Positions 8,909 to 18,500 of a stretch of DNA of 54,780 nt are shown piece after piece (the first letter of the stretch is position 1; the number at the start of each line of letters is the position of its first letter). Source of the DNA: Anaeromicrobium sediminis (GTDB lineage Bacteria; Bacillota; Clostridia; Peptostreptococcales; Thermotaleaceae). Below the pieces are notes generated by a model, which was not told the origin of the DNA, made no database searches, and saw only the letters and a program-made list of their open reading frames with translations. A program made the position numbers and the translations under genes. The stretch covers positions 1 through 54,780 of the forward strand of contig NZ_NIBG01000004.1 of the NCBI RefSeq assembly GCF_002270055.1, read 5' to 3'.

Positions 8909-10551
8909 TATTCCAATATTTCATTTAAAAACATTTTACTACAATACTCTAGAACTCTTTCATAATCTAACTCCACAAAATCTGTAGGCCTCACTTCTTC
9001 AGGCTTTTTGTTAAAGTATTCTAAGTTGGCCACCTTTAACATGGTATACACAAATTGAGAACAAAACATAATATTTTTCTTACAGGAATAGGGTAGAAAA
9101 AGTCCTAATAAATTATAAGAACTTCCCTGTTCATTTATTTTTCTAATTTCATTTAATACTATCTCTTTCTGTTCCCTAGTAGCTTTTATTTTGTAAACTA
9201 TTATATTTGCATCCTTCTTTTTATTAAAAAACTCAATCATCTCTTGATTTAATCCTGGAGAATAAATATTTTCTCCTCCATTATAGCTAATAATAGTCTT
9301 TAATTCTTCATCAAAGGATATGGAAGCATGGGCATATTCTCTTTTAGTAACCTTACCTATTATTTTTCCCGCTGCACTTCCCGTACTAGATAGTACAATA
9401 TATAAATATCCATTATCTAAAGTCTTTTGAGCTTCCATAAAATATTCTTCTTCTAGGGATTCCTTGTTCACATAACTAAAGGTATTGTGCCGTGGCAAAT
9501 CTTTAATTATGGTCTTTATATCCTCTACTGCTGCCACTTCTATATTAATGTCCGATAAGGGCCTTTTGATTTCTTTTAAAACGCCCTTTGACACATTAGT
9601 TACCTGTCCAAATGTATTTTTCACATCATAAAAACTAAAAGATCTTAAAGATGAAAACCCATCTTCATTATTAGCCTTTGTATTTATTCTAAGTTTCTTA
9701 TTTACCACCTTTATATCTAATGGGAAATCACATCCCTCTTCTCCATCCAAATCTGTACTAACTTCTTCATCACATTCTATTTTTAGATGGTCTGTTTGAA
9801 AATACTTAACGTATGGGCTAGAAAAATGCTCTCCATTTACTACCTTTACAAGTAATGGGAACAAATCATATAATGGGCATTTCTTAAATATAAATACGTC
9901 CAACAAACCATCGTTAATAGATGCAAAGGGAGCCACTTTCTTAAATCCACCTATTGATTTACCATTCATGATTAACATAAAGTATATATCTTCTTCATAC
10001 ACTATATGTTTTGTAGTAACCCTAATAGGTATGCGCTTTAAACCTGGTATTCCTTCTACACCTTTTAAATATTGTTTAAACATACTTATGTTATTCTTAA
10101 AATCCTTTTCAACATTCTTACTCATATCTACTATAAACCCAAGGCTGGCCACATTTATAAAATATCTATCGTTTATACGTGCCACATCGCAAGAAGTGTA
10201 ATTATCATTTAATATTATATCTATCATTTCCTCAATGTTTTTTGGTAGATTAAAATATGTGGCATAATCATTTGAAGCTCCAGCAGGTAAAATAGCTATA
10301 GGTAAATTAACATCATATTTAAGAAGTACATTAACTACCTGATTAACTGTACCGTCCCCACCTGCAATTACTATTTTTTTATATTCTTTTTCATTTAAAC
10401 TGCTTATGACCTTTTCTAATAAATCTATATTCTTTACCCTATGAGGTATTATTTGAAGATCTTGTTCTTGGAATTTTTCAATTATATAATCCAAATGATT
10501 TTTAAAGGACTTATTTCCCGATATGGGATTATATATAAGCATAACTTTCAT
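8908..10551 (-). CDS. Diacylglycerol-kinase-family lipid kinase fused to a permuted papain-like (YiiX/NlpC-P60 type) domain
   Basis: 547 residues from the ATG at 10551, which has GAGGAGG 9 nt upstream. Residues 1-300 form a YegS/BmrU/DAGK-type kinase: IYNPISGNKSF, the nucleotide motif IAGGDGTVNQVV (near 60-75) and LPAGASNDYATYF. Residues about 350-540 resemble permuted papain-fold hydrolases of the YiiX group: a His in EYAHASISF and a Cys later in IMFCSQFVYTML, the order expected after permutation. The first half should phosphorylate a lipid or sphingoid-type substrate at the membrane; the second could be an amidase, peptidase or acyltransferase. The fusion suggests action on one lipid-linked substrate (inference). 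It lies at the end of a minus-strand run. Confidence 0.83.
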   Translation of the reverse strand: MKVMLIYNPISGNKSFKNHLDYIIEKFQEQDLQIIPHRVKNIDLLEKVISSLNEKEYKKIVIAGGDGTVNQVVNVLLKYDVNLPIAILPAGASNDYATYFNLPKNIEEMIDIILNDNYTSCDVARINDRYFINVASLGFIVDMSKNVEKDFKNNISMFKQYLKGVEGIPGLKRIPIRVTTKHIVYEEDIYFMLIMNGKSIGGFKKVAPFASINDGLLDVFIFKKCPLYDLFPLLVKVVNGEHFSSPYVKYFQTDHLKIECDEEVSTDLDGEEGCDFPLDIKVVNKKLRINTKANNEDGFSSLRSFSFYDVKNTFGQVTNVSKGVLKEIKRPLSDINIEVAAVEDIKTIIKDLPRHNTFSYVNKESLEEEYFMEAQKTLDNGYLYIVLSSTGSAAGKIIGKVTKREYAHASISFDEELKTIISYNGGENIYSPGLNQEMIEFFNKKKDANIIVYKIKATREQKEIVLNEIRKINEQGSSYNLLGLFLPYSCKKNIMFCSQFVYTMLKVANLEYFNKKPEEVRPTDFVELDYERVLEYCSKMFLNEILE

Positions 10552-10621
10552 CTTATGATACCTCCTCAACCCTTTACACTATATAATAATACCATCAAAT
10601 TTTTATTTAGTTCAATATTTT

Positions 10622-10921
10622 TTACATATATTGGTATGATTTTAAGTTTATCGAACCATTAGATTCAAATATTATTCCCTCCTCTTCTAAAAGAGTTCTT
10701 TGCAACATATATCCCTCATCTTTTAAGGATATTTTACCCTGTGAATTTATGACTCTGTGCCAAGGCAAATCATGCTTTCTACTCATGGAGTGAAGTATAC
10801 GGGATACTTGTCTTGCACTTCTTGGATTTCCGCCAATAGCAGCAATTTGACCATACGTCATTACTTTTCCCCTAGGTATATTCTTTATAACTTCTATCAC
10901 TTTCAAAGTAAAGGTTATCAT
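10622..10921 (-). CDS. Alkyltransferase-like (Atl) DNA-binding protein
   Basis: A 99-residue protein matching the C-terminal domain of O6-alkylguanine-DNA alkyltransferase: the IPRGKVMTYGQIAA wedge, the RSARQVSRIL helix with the Arg finger, and the active-site loop. The reactive Cys of PCHRV is replaced by Trp (PWHRVI near residue 53), the classic Atl change. Atl proteins bind and flip alkylated guanine but cannot remove the alkyl group; in characterised cases they flag it for nucleotide excision repair. GGGGGAG stands 5 nt before the ATG. No repair partner is adjacent. Confidence 0.92.
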   Translation of the reverse strand: MITFTLKVIEVIKNIPRGKVMTYGQIAAIGGNPRSARQVSRILHSMSRKHDLPWHRVINSQGKISLKDEGYMLQRTLLEEEGIIFESNGSINLKSYQYM

Positions 10922-10944
10922 ATTACTCCCCCTTTTTTATATAT

Positions 10945-10986
10945 GCAAAAAAGGATGTGTCTAAGATATGACCCTTAGATACATCC
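10945..10986 (-). terminator. Terminator of the cold-shock gene
   Basis: The 13-bp stem GGATGTGTCTAAG/CTTAGATACATCC contains one G-U pair. On the minus strand it is followed by a T-run (complement of 10946-10952). Confidence 0.85.
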
Positions 10987-11012
10987 CATGTTTGTCATTT
11001 TCAATGAAAAGT

Positions 11013-11213
11013 TTATACTCTTGTGACGTTTTTAGCTTGAGGACCTTTGTCTCCGCTCTCAACATCAAATTCAACTTGTTGACCTTCTTCTAAAGATTTA
11101 AATCCCTCTCCTGTAATAGCAGAGAAGTGTACGAATATATCGTCTTCACCTTCTACAGAAATAAATCCAAATCCTTTTTCACTGTTAAACCATTTTACTA
11201 CTCCAGTTTTCAT
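11013..11213 (-). CDS. Cold-shock protein, CspA family
   Basis: 66 residues from the ATG at 11213 (TTGGAGGA 8 nt upstream), the normal size of a single cold-shock domain. Both RNA-binding motifs are present: RNP1 (KGFGFI, near 15-20) and RNP2 (DIFVHF, near 25-30). The protein is a small beta-barrel that binds single-stranded RNA/DNA and acts as an RNA chaperone. A ~175-nt, very AT-rich gap upstream could contain the long 5' leader usual for csp genes. The gene is followed by its own terminator. Confidence 0.95.
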   Translation of the reverse strand: MKTGVVKWFNSEKGFGFISVEGEDDIFVHFSAITGEGFKSLEEGQQVEFDVESGDKGPQAKNVTRV

Positions 11214-11388
11214 TAAAACATCCTCCAAAAAATTTATTGATTTGGCTTCAATTGATAATGACCTTGCTAAAACTTATTTTTCAAACAATTGATAGCACAT
11301 TTTCTATATTGTATTATTATCAAAATTAACAAAAAATATTAATTTTTTATTGATTTTTTTTAACTTATTAATAATTTTATCATAATTA

Positions 11389-13152
11389 TTAATAAATTTT
11401 ATTATGTCTTTTGCAATGTCTAACTAAATTATTAGCCGCCTTCATTGCACTTTTTAGAGACCCCTGTATCCAAGCGTGCATTTCAGATGCGTGTTCACCT
11501 GCAAAAAATACTCTGTTATTATATTCTGGTTTTACAATGGCATATGAAAAAATTCGTTTTTGCTCAGGTGTAAAATAGGCAAAACCACCATAATACCAGG
11601 GTTCCCTATCCCACTGTATAGTTTTGAAATCCTCTACGATAGAATCAAGATCTCCTTTTTTTAGGCCATGAACAGCTTCAATCTGATTTTTTATTATTTT
11701 AATGCGTCTGTTATCCTCTATGTTTCCCAATCGTATTGCATCTAAGGTAAAATTATATGACGCTAAAAGTACCCCCTTCTCAGAAGGTGAACACCCTTCT
11801 TTCAATGTCCATTTATCTAAAGGAGATTCAATATAACAAGTTCTGTTATTATTTATATGTTCATTAATGCATTTCCCATGATCTGAAGGATACCATACGG
11901 TTGAAATAGAAAGGTCCGTCTGGGAACCTCCTCCCACAATTTGTTCATGGGGACCTCCCTCTTCCCAAAATCGTTTATTACAAAGGAAAAGGGTTTTTTG
12001 AGTAGATTCATAATTCAATTCCCTTATTGCTTCCATCTTTCTAGGACTAAATGGAGGATTTACATCCACATTTCGAAGACTTGAAAAAGGGATAGTACAG
12101 ATAACATAATCAAAGGATTCCTGTAAAGTTTTATTCAAACTCATATTTTTGTATTTTAAAAGAACTTTATGACTTCCATCACATTTATATATTCCAGTGA
12201 CGCCACTGCCACCTTTCCAGGTTACTTTTCCTAATGCTTTATTTGGAATTTTACCATAGGAATTAGGATTTTTAGAAGTTAAATTCCTATAAAATGAAAG
12301 GGGAAGATTTACGAGCCCTCCTATAATTTCATATAAAAATGAAAAATTCACAGGATATTCTTCTATTAAGTGTTCTGAATAACTATTGTAGAAAAATTGA
12401 CCTACAAAAGGAGAAACACTTCCAATAAGATTTAAAGCACCTTGGCTCAGTCCCATTTCTTCGCACACTTGCCTCTGATTATATGCCGTCCAATAATTCA
12501 TCTGAGGACTGTATTTAGGCTTGATTTGTAAAATTTCTCTTCTCAATCCAGGCCTCATACCGCTTAGGACCGTGCTTAATCCATAATCTATAAGCTTCTG
12601 CCATGATCTATTTCTCTCCCATGGTGTCAACTTAAATTCTGGATAAATTTCTTTCATTACATTCTTTCCTTCTGGATCGTTTCTAACTCTTATATTCCTC
12701 GTATAAATATAGGCATTTTCATTTGTCTGAATAAATGGTCTTGTATCTAAATTAAAAAGATCAATATAATGCCAAGCCGTTTCATGACTAACGGGAATTC
12801 GCATAGCTCCAAGTTCACCATATAATTTTTTATCCTCGTCAAAATAGTACGTATATATTCTTCCTCCAATACGATCTTCAGATACCTCAAATACGGTAAT
12901 ATCAAATCCAAGTTTTCTAAGTTCAAAGGCTGATGATAAACCAGCTAACCCTCCACCTATTATTCCTACCTTAATTCCTTTGTACTGTCCAGGAGAACCT
13001 ATCCTTGTAATATCCGGTGGAGGACTTAGTAAGTCTACTATATTATTAAAATCTTCTAGTCGATTTACATTATTCAAAGCATAGTAAAGCAATTTATGTC
13101 TTTGTTCTACAGTAGGATTGTTAGGTTGTATAGGTGATGAATTTTTAGTCAT
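11389..13152 (-). CDS. Flavin-dependent amine / L-amino-acid oxidase
   Basis: 587 residues from the ATG at 13152; a GTG at 13158 in the same frame, closer to AAAGGAG, is an alternative start. The FAD-binding Rossmann motif GIIGGGLAGLSSAFELRKLG begins near residue 65, then GGRIYTYYF (the GG doublet) and ELGAMRIPVS follow. The C-terminal FAD contact VFFAGEHASEMHAWIQGSL is clear. Members oxidatively deaminate amines or L-amino acids to imine plus H2O2. There is no secretion signal. The sodium symporter gene upstream lies ~110 nt away on the same strand and may supply the substrate. An oxygen-using enzyme is noteworthy if the host is a strict anaerobe; it may use another acceptor. Confidence 0.87.
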   Translation of the reverse strand: MTKNSSPIQPNNPTVEQRHKLLYYALNNVNRLEDFNNIVDLLSPPPDITRIGSPGQYKGIKVGIIGGGLAGLSSAFELRKLGFDITVFEVSEDRIGGRIYTYYFDEDKKLYGELGAMRIPVSHETAWHYIDLFNLDTRPFIQTNENAYIYTRNIRVRNDPEGKNVMKEIYPEFKLTPWERNRSWQKLIDYGLSTVLSGMRPGLRREILQIKPKYSPQMNYWTAYNQRQVCEEMGLSQGALNLIGSVSPFVGQFFYNSYSEHLIEEYPVNFSFLYEIIGGLVNLPLSFYRNLTSKNPNSYGKIPNKALGKVTWKGGSGVTGIYKCDGSHKVLLKYKNMSLNKTLQESFDYVICTIPFSSLRNVDVNPPFSPRKMEAIRELNYESTQKTLFLCNKRFWEEGGPHEQIVGGGSQTDLSISTVWYPSDHGKCINEHINNNRTCYIESPLDKWTLKEGCSPSEKGVLLASYNFTLDAIRLGNIEDNRRIKIIKNQIEAVHGLKKGDLDSIVEDFKTIQWDREPWYYGGFAYFTPEQKRIFSYAIVKPEYNNRVFFAGEHASEMHAWIQGSLKSAMKAANNLVRHCKRHNKIY

Positions 13153-13261
13153 AATCACTTTAACTCCTTTTAATAACAAAATTTTCTTATATATTAAGCA
13201 TATTAAAAGACTCTATACAAAATGATTACACATTCTATTTATTTAAGTAGATCATGACCTT

Positions 13262-14650
13262 TTACTTACTCAATTGACCTTTAATATCTTTATGTGAAAA
13301 GACCGTTAATAATATAAAACTACTTGCCAATCCAATATATAAAGAACTTATATTACTTATGTGAAATACCTCCCATACTACTGAAATTATGGGTGCCACT
13401 ATAATTGCCACAAGCCCAGCCTCTTTATTTACTTTTTCTTTAAAATATAGTGCGCCTAACAATGGAATAAATATGGTAGTTCCTCTCAATGTCATTGATA
13501 CAAATCCCCATTTCAGTATCAATGAATTCATATTTGTAAATACCATAATCATTGTTAAGATAGATATAATACATACTGAATATCTTAAAACCATCAATTG
13601 TTTTTTATCATCTGCCTTTGGATTAATGCATTTTACATATATATCTCTGTTAATCATTGTACTAATACCTAATGTGAGCCCTGCTCCTGTTCCAATAACA
13701 GATATGATCAAGGTTGCAATAGCAACTCCACCAATCCATGGATTTAGATACATAAGAATGAAGGATGGCAGAGCTTCTTTAGGTATTATTTCTGGATGGG
13801 TTGCACGCATATATAAACCAATCAATGTACATATAAGGCCTACAGGAGGTATTAATAATGCAGAAATACAAGCACCCTTTCTTGATGCTTTCTCATCTTT
13901 TCCTGAAAACATTGCTTGAAGATAGGTTTGGGTTGATACTATGCCAACAACCATGGAAAAGCCCTGAGCAATTCCTACATATATTCCATCACTAAACAAG
14001 TTAAACCAGGGTTCTTTTGGAAAAACAGCCACAAGGCCTCCCATACTATGAAAATAATTATATGCAATTATTCCACTAATAACTAATGTAATATATAATA
14101 AAATTGATTTTACAATACCCACTGTACTTGTTCCCAGAAAACCACCAAAGAATATATAGGATATTATAAGTAGAATAGTTATACATACTGCTAGAATCAT
14201 ACCTATATGAAATGTGGATGTGAGTATGGCCACTGAAGAAAGCACTTGCCCTGTAATATGCACAAATATGGCAAAGGAAGTGATGATACTTGCAGCAACA
14301 CCTGCATATGTACCATATGTTCTAGCTAAAAACTGAGACACCGTATCTACTTCTGCCCGCCTCAAAGGCCCTGCCATAAATAATCCTAAGAATAGACAAG
14401 CTACACTTGCCCCTAGTGTGAACCACATGGCATTCATACCCTTTTGAAAAGCCAATTGGGCTGTTCCTATTGTGGAAGCCCCTCCCACAATTGTAGCAAT
14501 AATACTTCCAGATACTTGAATACCACTTAGCCTTCTTCCTCCTACAGCAAAATCTTCAGATGTTTTTACATTCCTTGTAGTATGGTATCCTAAATAGGAT
14601 ACTAATAACAATGTCATAAAAGTACTGAAATAATGGACAGGTGTAATCAT
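13262..14650 (-). CDS. Sodium:solute symporter (SSS family)
   Basis: A 462-residue membrane protein with about 12-13 hydrophobic helices and the SSS look: TSEDFAVGGRRLSGIQVSGS near residues 30-50, then GGASTIGTAQLAF, and GVGIAQ-like helices rich in Gly/Ser. The substrate cannot be read from sequence; the family moves amino acids, pantothenate, urea, sugars or carboxylates with Na+. Pairing with the amine oxidase downstream suggests an amino acid or amine. AAAGAGATG precedes the ATG at 14650. Confidence 0.85.
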   Translation of the reverse strand: MITPVHYFSTFMTLLLVSYLGYHTTRNVKTSEDFAVGGRRLSGIQVSGSIIATIVGGASTIGTAQLAFQKGMNAMWFTLGASVACLFLGLFMAGPLRRAEVDTVSQFLARTYGTYAGVAASIITSFAIFVHITGQVLSSVAILTSTFHIGMILAVCITILLIISYIFFGGFLGTSTVGIVKSILLYITLVISGIIAYNYFHSMGGLVAVFPKEPWFNLFSDGIYVGIAQGFSMVVGIVSTQTYLQAMFSGKDEKASRKGACISALLIPPVGLICTLIGLYMRATHPEIIPKEALPSFILMYLNPWIGGVAIATLIISVIGTGAGLTLGISTMINRDIYVKCINPKADDKKQLMVLRYSVCIISILTMIMVFTNMNSLILKWGFVSMTLRGTTIFIPLLGALYFKEKVNKEAGLVAIIVAPIISVVWEVFHISNISSLYIGLASSFILLTVFSHKDIKGQLSK

Positions 14651-14731
14651 ACAATCATCTCTTTTCTTTTATAATTATAAATTTATCTCCCATCATGATT
14701 TTACCATTTTTTTCAAGTAGAAATATAAATA

Positions 14732-14767
14732 AAAGAGAACTAATATATCTAAATATCAGTTCTCTTT
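14732..14767 (-). terminator. Terminator of the GNAT gene
   Basis: AAAGAGAACTAATAT pairs with ATATCAGTTCTCTTT with one mismatch. The minus-strand product ends in TTTTATTT. Confidence 0.75.
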
Positions 14768-14780
14768 AGTAAAAGTAAAT

Positions 14781-15212
14781 TTATCTTAATTTTAAAGTAC
14801 ATATGTATTCATCTAAACCCAATTCGTTTTCCACTAGTTTAGTTCTAAATCCGCACTTTTTATAAAAATCCACCATATTATGGGTAGTCTCTGCTCTTAT
14901 TTCATCTACCTTATCATAGGTACCTGCTTCTTTTATCATATTTTTACCAATGCTTTTATTTCTCATATGTTCATCCACACTAATATGAAGAATATCTAAT
15001 CTATCATTATTTATTCGCTTAAGTCCTATTATACCTACAATCTTATCATCTTCCATAGCCTTATAGAACTTGCCCTGTTGCTTAGAATATGTACTTTGAG
15101 CCACACTTTGAATTCTTCCTATTGTGGGTCTTACCATACAATTAAACATTAACTTTACAATCTCATTATTTTCATATATTTCTTTATGATCTGTAACTTC
15201 TACTAAATTCAA
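14781..15212 (-). CDS. GNAT-family N-acetyltransferase
   Basis: 143 residues from a TTG at 15212, chosen because AGGAGG lies exactly 6 nt before it; the frame is open further upstream but without a ribosome site. The GNAT core is visible: IVGIIGLKRI (strand 4), LHISVDEHMRNKSIGKNMI (strand beta4 and the acetyl-CoA P-loop region) and MVDFYKKCGFRTK (C-terminal YKKxGF). The enzyme transfers acetyl from acetyl-CoA to an unknown amine. It follows a transposase-like gene by about 40 nt and has its own terminator. Confidence 0.85.
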   Translation of the reverse strand: MNLVEVTDHKEIYENNEIVKLMFNCMVRPTIGRIQSVAQSTYSKQQGKFYKAMEDDKIVGIIGLKRINNDRLDILHISVDEHMRNKSIGKNMIKEAGTYDKVDEIRAETTHNMVDFYKKCGFRTKLVENELGLDEYICTLKLR

Positions 15213-15255
15213 TATATTTTCCTCCTGCATAAGCTTTTTCACTTATTATATCATG

Positions 15256-16140
15256 TTATTGGTGTAAAAACCCATCAAGTATACTGCTCTCTTTAGCAAC
15301 TAGTTCTGCTCCCATAGAAGATAGTTTAGAAGCTCTAGTTTGAGTTATATTGCCTAATACTTCACAGATTTCTCTTCTATTTATATTACAATAGCAAGTC
15401 ATAAAATGGCATGCAATAGCTCTTAATTTAGTATATTTTTTATTATGTTTCATATGAATTAAATTTTTATCCATATCAAAATACTTTGCCACATATTCTA
15501 TAACTGCCTCTGGAGTATGGTGCCTAGTTAATATTTTTCTTTGGCTTCTATACTCTGTCCTTTCATTACTGAAATTCACATCTATTTCGTCTTCATTGGT
15601 CTTGATTATTTCTAGATAATCATTCATATTGTTATTATAATTATTATTTAAAATTCCTTCTAAAAAGTTCTTCTGTAAAATATCATGATCATTTGTCTTA
15701 TAAACATATTCTCTTAAACTACTAAATGGATATTCTTCTAATGAACTTTCATACTCTACTAGATCAAGGGGAATCCTATGAACCTTAGCAGAGAATTTAA
15801 CTAATTCCTCATCCGTTTCTATTATTCTGCTTTTAAACCTATCATAGAATACATGACCATATCTTTTATACTTTCTATTATAGTATTGAGCATATGAAAA
15901 ATTAATAAAGTGCATTATCCTAGAAATATCTCCACCATTACAGTCAATAATCAAATGTCCATGGTTTTTCATTATACAATAAGCGTATATCTTAAATTTA
16001 TACCTATCTTGATACTGCTTTAATAATGTGAAATACTTGTATTTATCATCATCTTCTCTGAATAAATCTATCTCACTTATACTTCTAACCATTATATGGT
16101 ATATACTTTCATCGCTTTTTACCCTTGCTACTCTTGGCAT
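15256..16140 (-). CDS. Y1-transposase-like (RAYT/TnpA_REP type) protein with a DnaA-C-like C-terminus
   Basis: A 294-residue protein. Residues 1-150 match the IS200/REP-associated Y1 fold: YHIMVRSI, FKIYAYCIMKNHGHLII (the HxH site, here HGH instead of the usual H-hydrophobic-H), and the GHVFYDRFKSRII segment. Residues ~200-280 (TPEAVIEYVAKYFDM ... REICEVLG) look like the helix-turn-helix of the DnaA C-terminal domain, a common partner of these transposases. No terminal repeats flank the gene, so it looks like a resident single copy rather than an IS. AAAGGGG before the ATG supports the start. These enzymes cut at single-stranded hairpins; structured repeats elsewhere in this window could be substrates (speculative). 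Confidence 0.8.
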   Translation of the reverse strand: MPRVARVKSDESIYHIMVRSISEIDLFREDDDKYKYFTLLKQYQDRYKFKIYAYCIMKNHGHLIIDCNGGDISRIMHFINFSYAQYYNRKYKRYGHVFYDRFKSRIIETDEELVKFSAKVHRIPLDLVEYESSLEEYPFSSLREYVYKTNDHDILQKNFLEGILNNNYNNNMNDYLEIIKTNEDEIDVNFSNERTEYRSQRKILTRHHTPEAVIEYVAKYFDMDKNLIHMKHNKKYTKLRAIACHFMTCYCNINRREICEVLGNITQTRASKLSSMGAELVAKESSILDGFLHQ

Positions 16141-16243
16141 TTAAATACTACCCCTTTCGTTTTTTCTATATGGGGTATTATTGGTATTTTTTTCAATTCT
16201 TATACTTCTTAGTCGTCCCTATTTTAATGAATATTAAAATAGA

Positions 16244-16272
16244 GAAAACTCTAGCTAATGACTAGAGCTTTC
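16244..16272 (-). terminator. Terminator of mnmA
   Basis: GAAAACTCTAG pairs with CTAGAGCTTTC with one mismatch; the minus-strand product continues into CTATTTTAAT. Confidence 0.65.
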
Positions 16273-16275
16273 TAC

Positions 16276-17415
<1,140 letters not shown>

Positions 17416-17463
17416 TTAATTTTTTTTATCCTTTAATCTAGTCATTCTTATGACATGTAAAAA

Positions 17464-18153
17464 TTACTCAAATTGCTCCTTTAACACATTATCTATCAAA
17501 TGGATATGGTTGTGATATAATTTTTCTGCTTCCTCACCATTTCCAACTTCTAAATAGTCTATTATTTTTTCAAAATCCTTAACTGTAGATTCTTTAGTTT
17601 CAACACCAGATTTTTCAAAGGCCTCTTCATTTTCATTTATTCTCTTTATTATTATTTTCATTATTTCCACAATAATATCATTGTGAGTGGATTTAGCCAA
17701 GGTCAAATGGAACTCTAAATCTAACTTTAAAAATTCTGCCATATTTTTATGGCAGCACTTTATTTTTTCCAAAATACTTCTTAGATTATCTATATCTTCT
17801 TTAGTTATTCTCTTTATGGCTAAACTAATGAATTTTTCTTCTAATAACATACGAACTTCCATTAAATCCAATATGGGAGCCATGGTCAGAGCCTTATTTA
17901 AATCTGCACTTGCATATGTATTATGTAAATAATCATCACATACAAAGGTACCCCTTCTTTCTATAGATTGCAGGTATCCCATAGTTATTAAATGTTTCAC
18001 GGCTTCCCTTACAGATGATCTGCTGACCTGTAATTCTTTAACGAGGGTTCTTTCAGAATGAAGCTTTTCTCCCACCTTTAATTGTCCAGATTCTATTTGT
18101 TCTTTTATATATTCAGCTATTTTAAGAGGCATGCTCTTTAGTTCATCATTCAT
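17464..18153 (-). CDS. GntR/FadR-family transcriptional regulator (FCD type)
   Basis: 229 residues from the ATG at 18153 (AAGGTGAG 6 nt upstream). The N-terminal winged HTH is typical GntR: ESGQLKVGEKLHSERTLVKE and SRSSVREAVKHLITMGYLQ, ending with RRGTFVCDDY. The C-terminal helical FCD domain (about 85-225) contains the metal/ligand-site pattern (DLEFHLTLAKSTHND, then NHIHLIDNVL). Such regulators respond to small carboxylates such as lactate, gluconate or fatty acyl-CoA. The gene sits just downstream of the serine dehydratase operon but is separated from it by a terminator and a conserved structured leader (18205-18390), so it is probably transcribed separately. Confidence 0.92.
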   Translation of the reverse strand: MNDELKSMPLKIAEYIKEQIESGQLKVGEKLHSERTLVKELQVSRSSVREAVKHLITMGYLQSIERRGTFVCDDYLHNTYASADLNKALTMAPILDLMEVRMLLEEKFISLAIKRITKEDIDNLRSILEKIKCCHKNMAEFLKLDLEFHLTLAKSTHNDIIVEIMKIIIKRINENEEAFEKSGVETKESTVKDFEKIIDYLEVGNGEEAEKLYHNHIHLIDNVLKEQFE

Positions 18154-18204
18154 ATTTCTCACCTTAACAATTTTTTTGTATAGTCTTATATTGATATACC
18201 ACTT

Positions 18205-18390
18205 CCAAACTCAATGAACTCTATCTACTTACAAGGGAATATGAATGAAAAATTTTTATAAGGTGGAACATCAGAACATCTTCTGCTGTAAACAATTGTG
18301 AACCTTCTACCGTGAATATAATATTCACATTCTATAGTCTGATGGTGACTTACCTTCTAAAATATTTTTATTCATATGACCGAAGTAAGT
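18205..18390 (-). ncRNA. Conserved structured leader RNA, copy X (riboswitch candidate)
   Basis: A 165-nt structured core (18226-18390) that also occurs at 30744-30907. On the minus strand it reads: outer helix ACTTAC...GTAAGT extended by TATGAAT...ATTCATA; inner helix AAGGT...ACCTT; an internal loop AAGTCACC / GTTCC; helix ATCAGA...TCTGAT; then TGTGAA...TTCACA. A conserved GAGTTCATTGAG tail follows. The 3' end of the core is about 72 nt before the FadR-type start codon. Helix pairs change in a compensating way between copies while the loop is kept, which indicates RNA structure. The ligand, if any, is unknown. Confidence 0.65.
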
Positions 18391-18455
18391 TCATATACAT
18401 TTAGATTGGACATGGTTTATCTATATGGTAAAGAAAATATTTGTAAAAAGCAACT

Positions 18456-18494
18456 AAAAGGTGTAAAGAAGTTGTTAGCTACCTTACACCTTTT
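18456..18494 (-). terminator. Terminator of the serine dehydratase operon
   Basis: AAAAGGTGTAA pairs perfectly with TTACACCTTTT across a ~17-nt loop just after the sda stop codon; T-rich sequence follows on the minus strand. Confidence 0.75.
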
Positions 18495-18500
18495 ATATAA

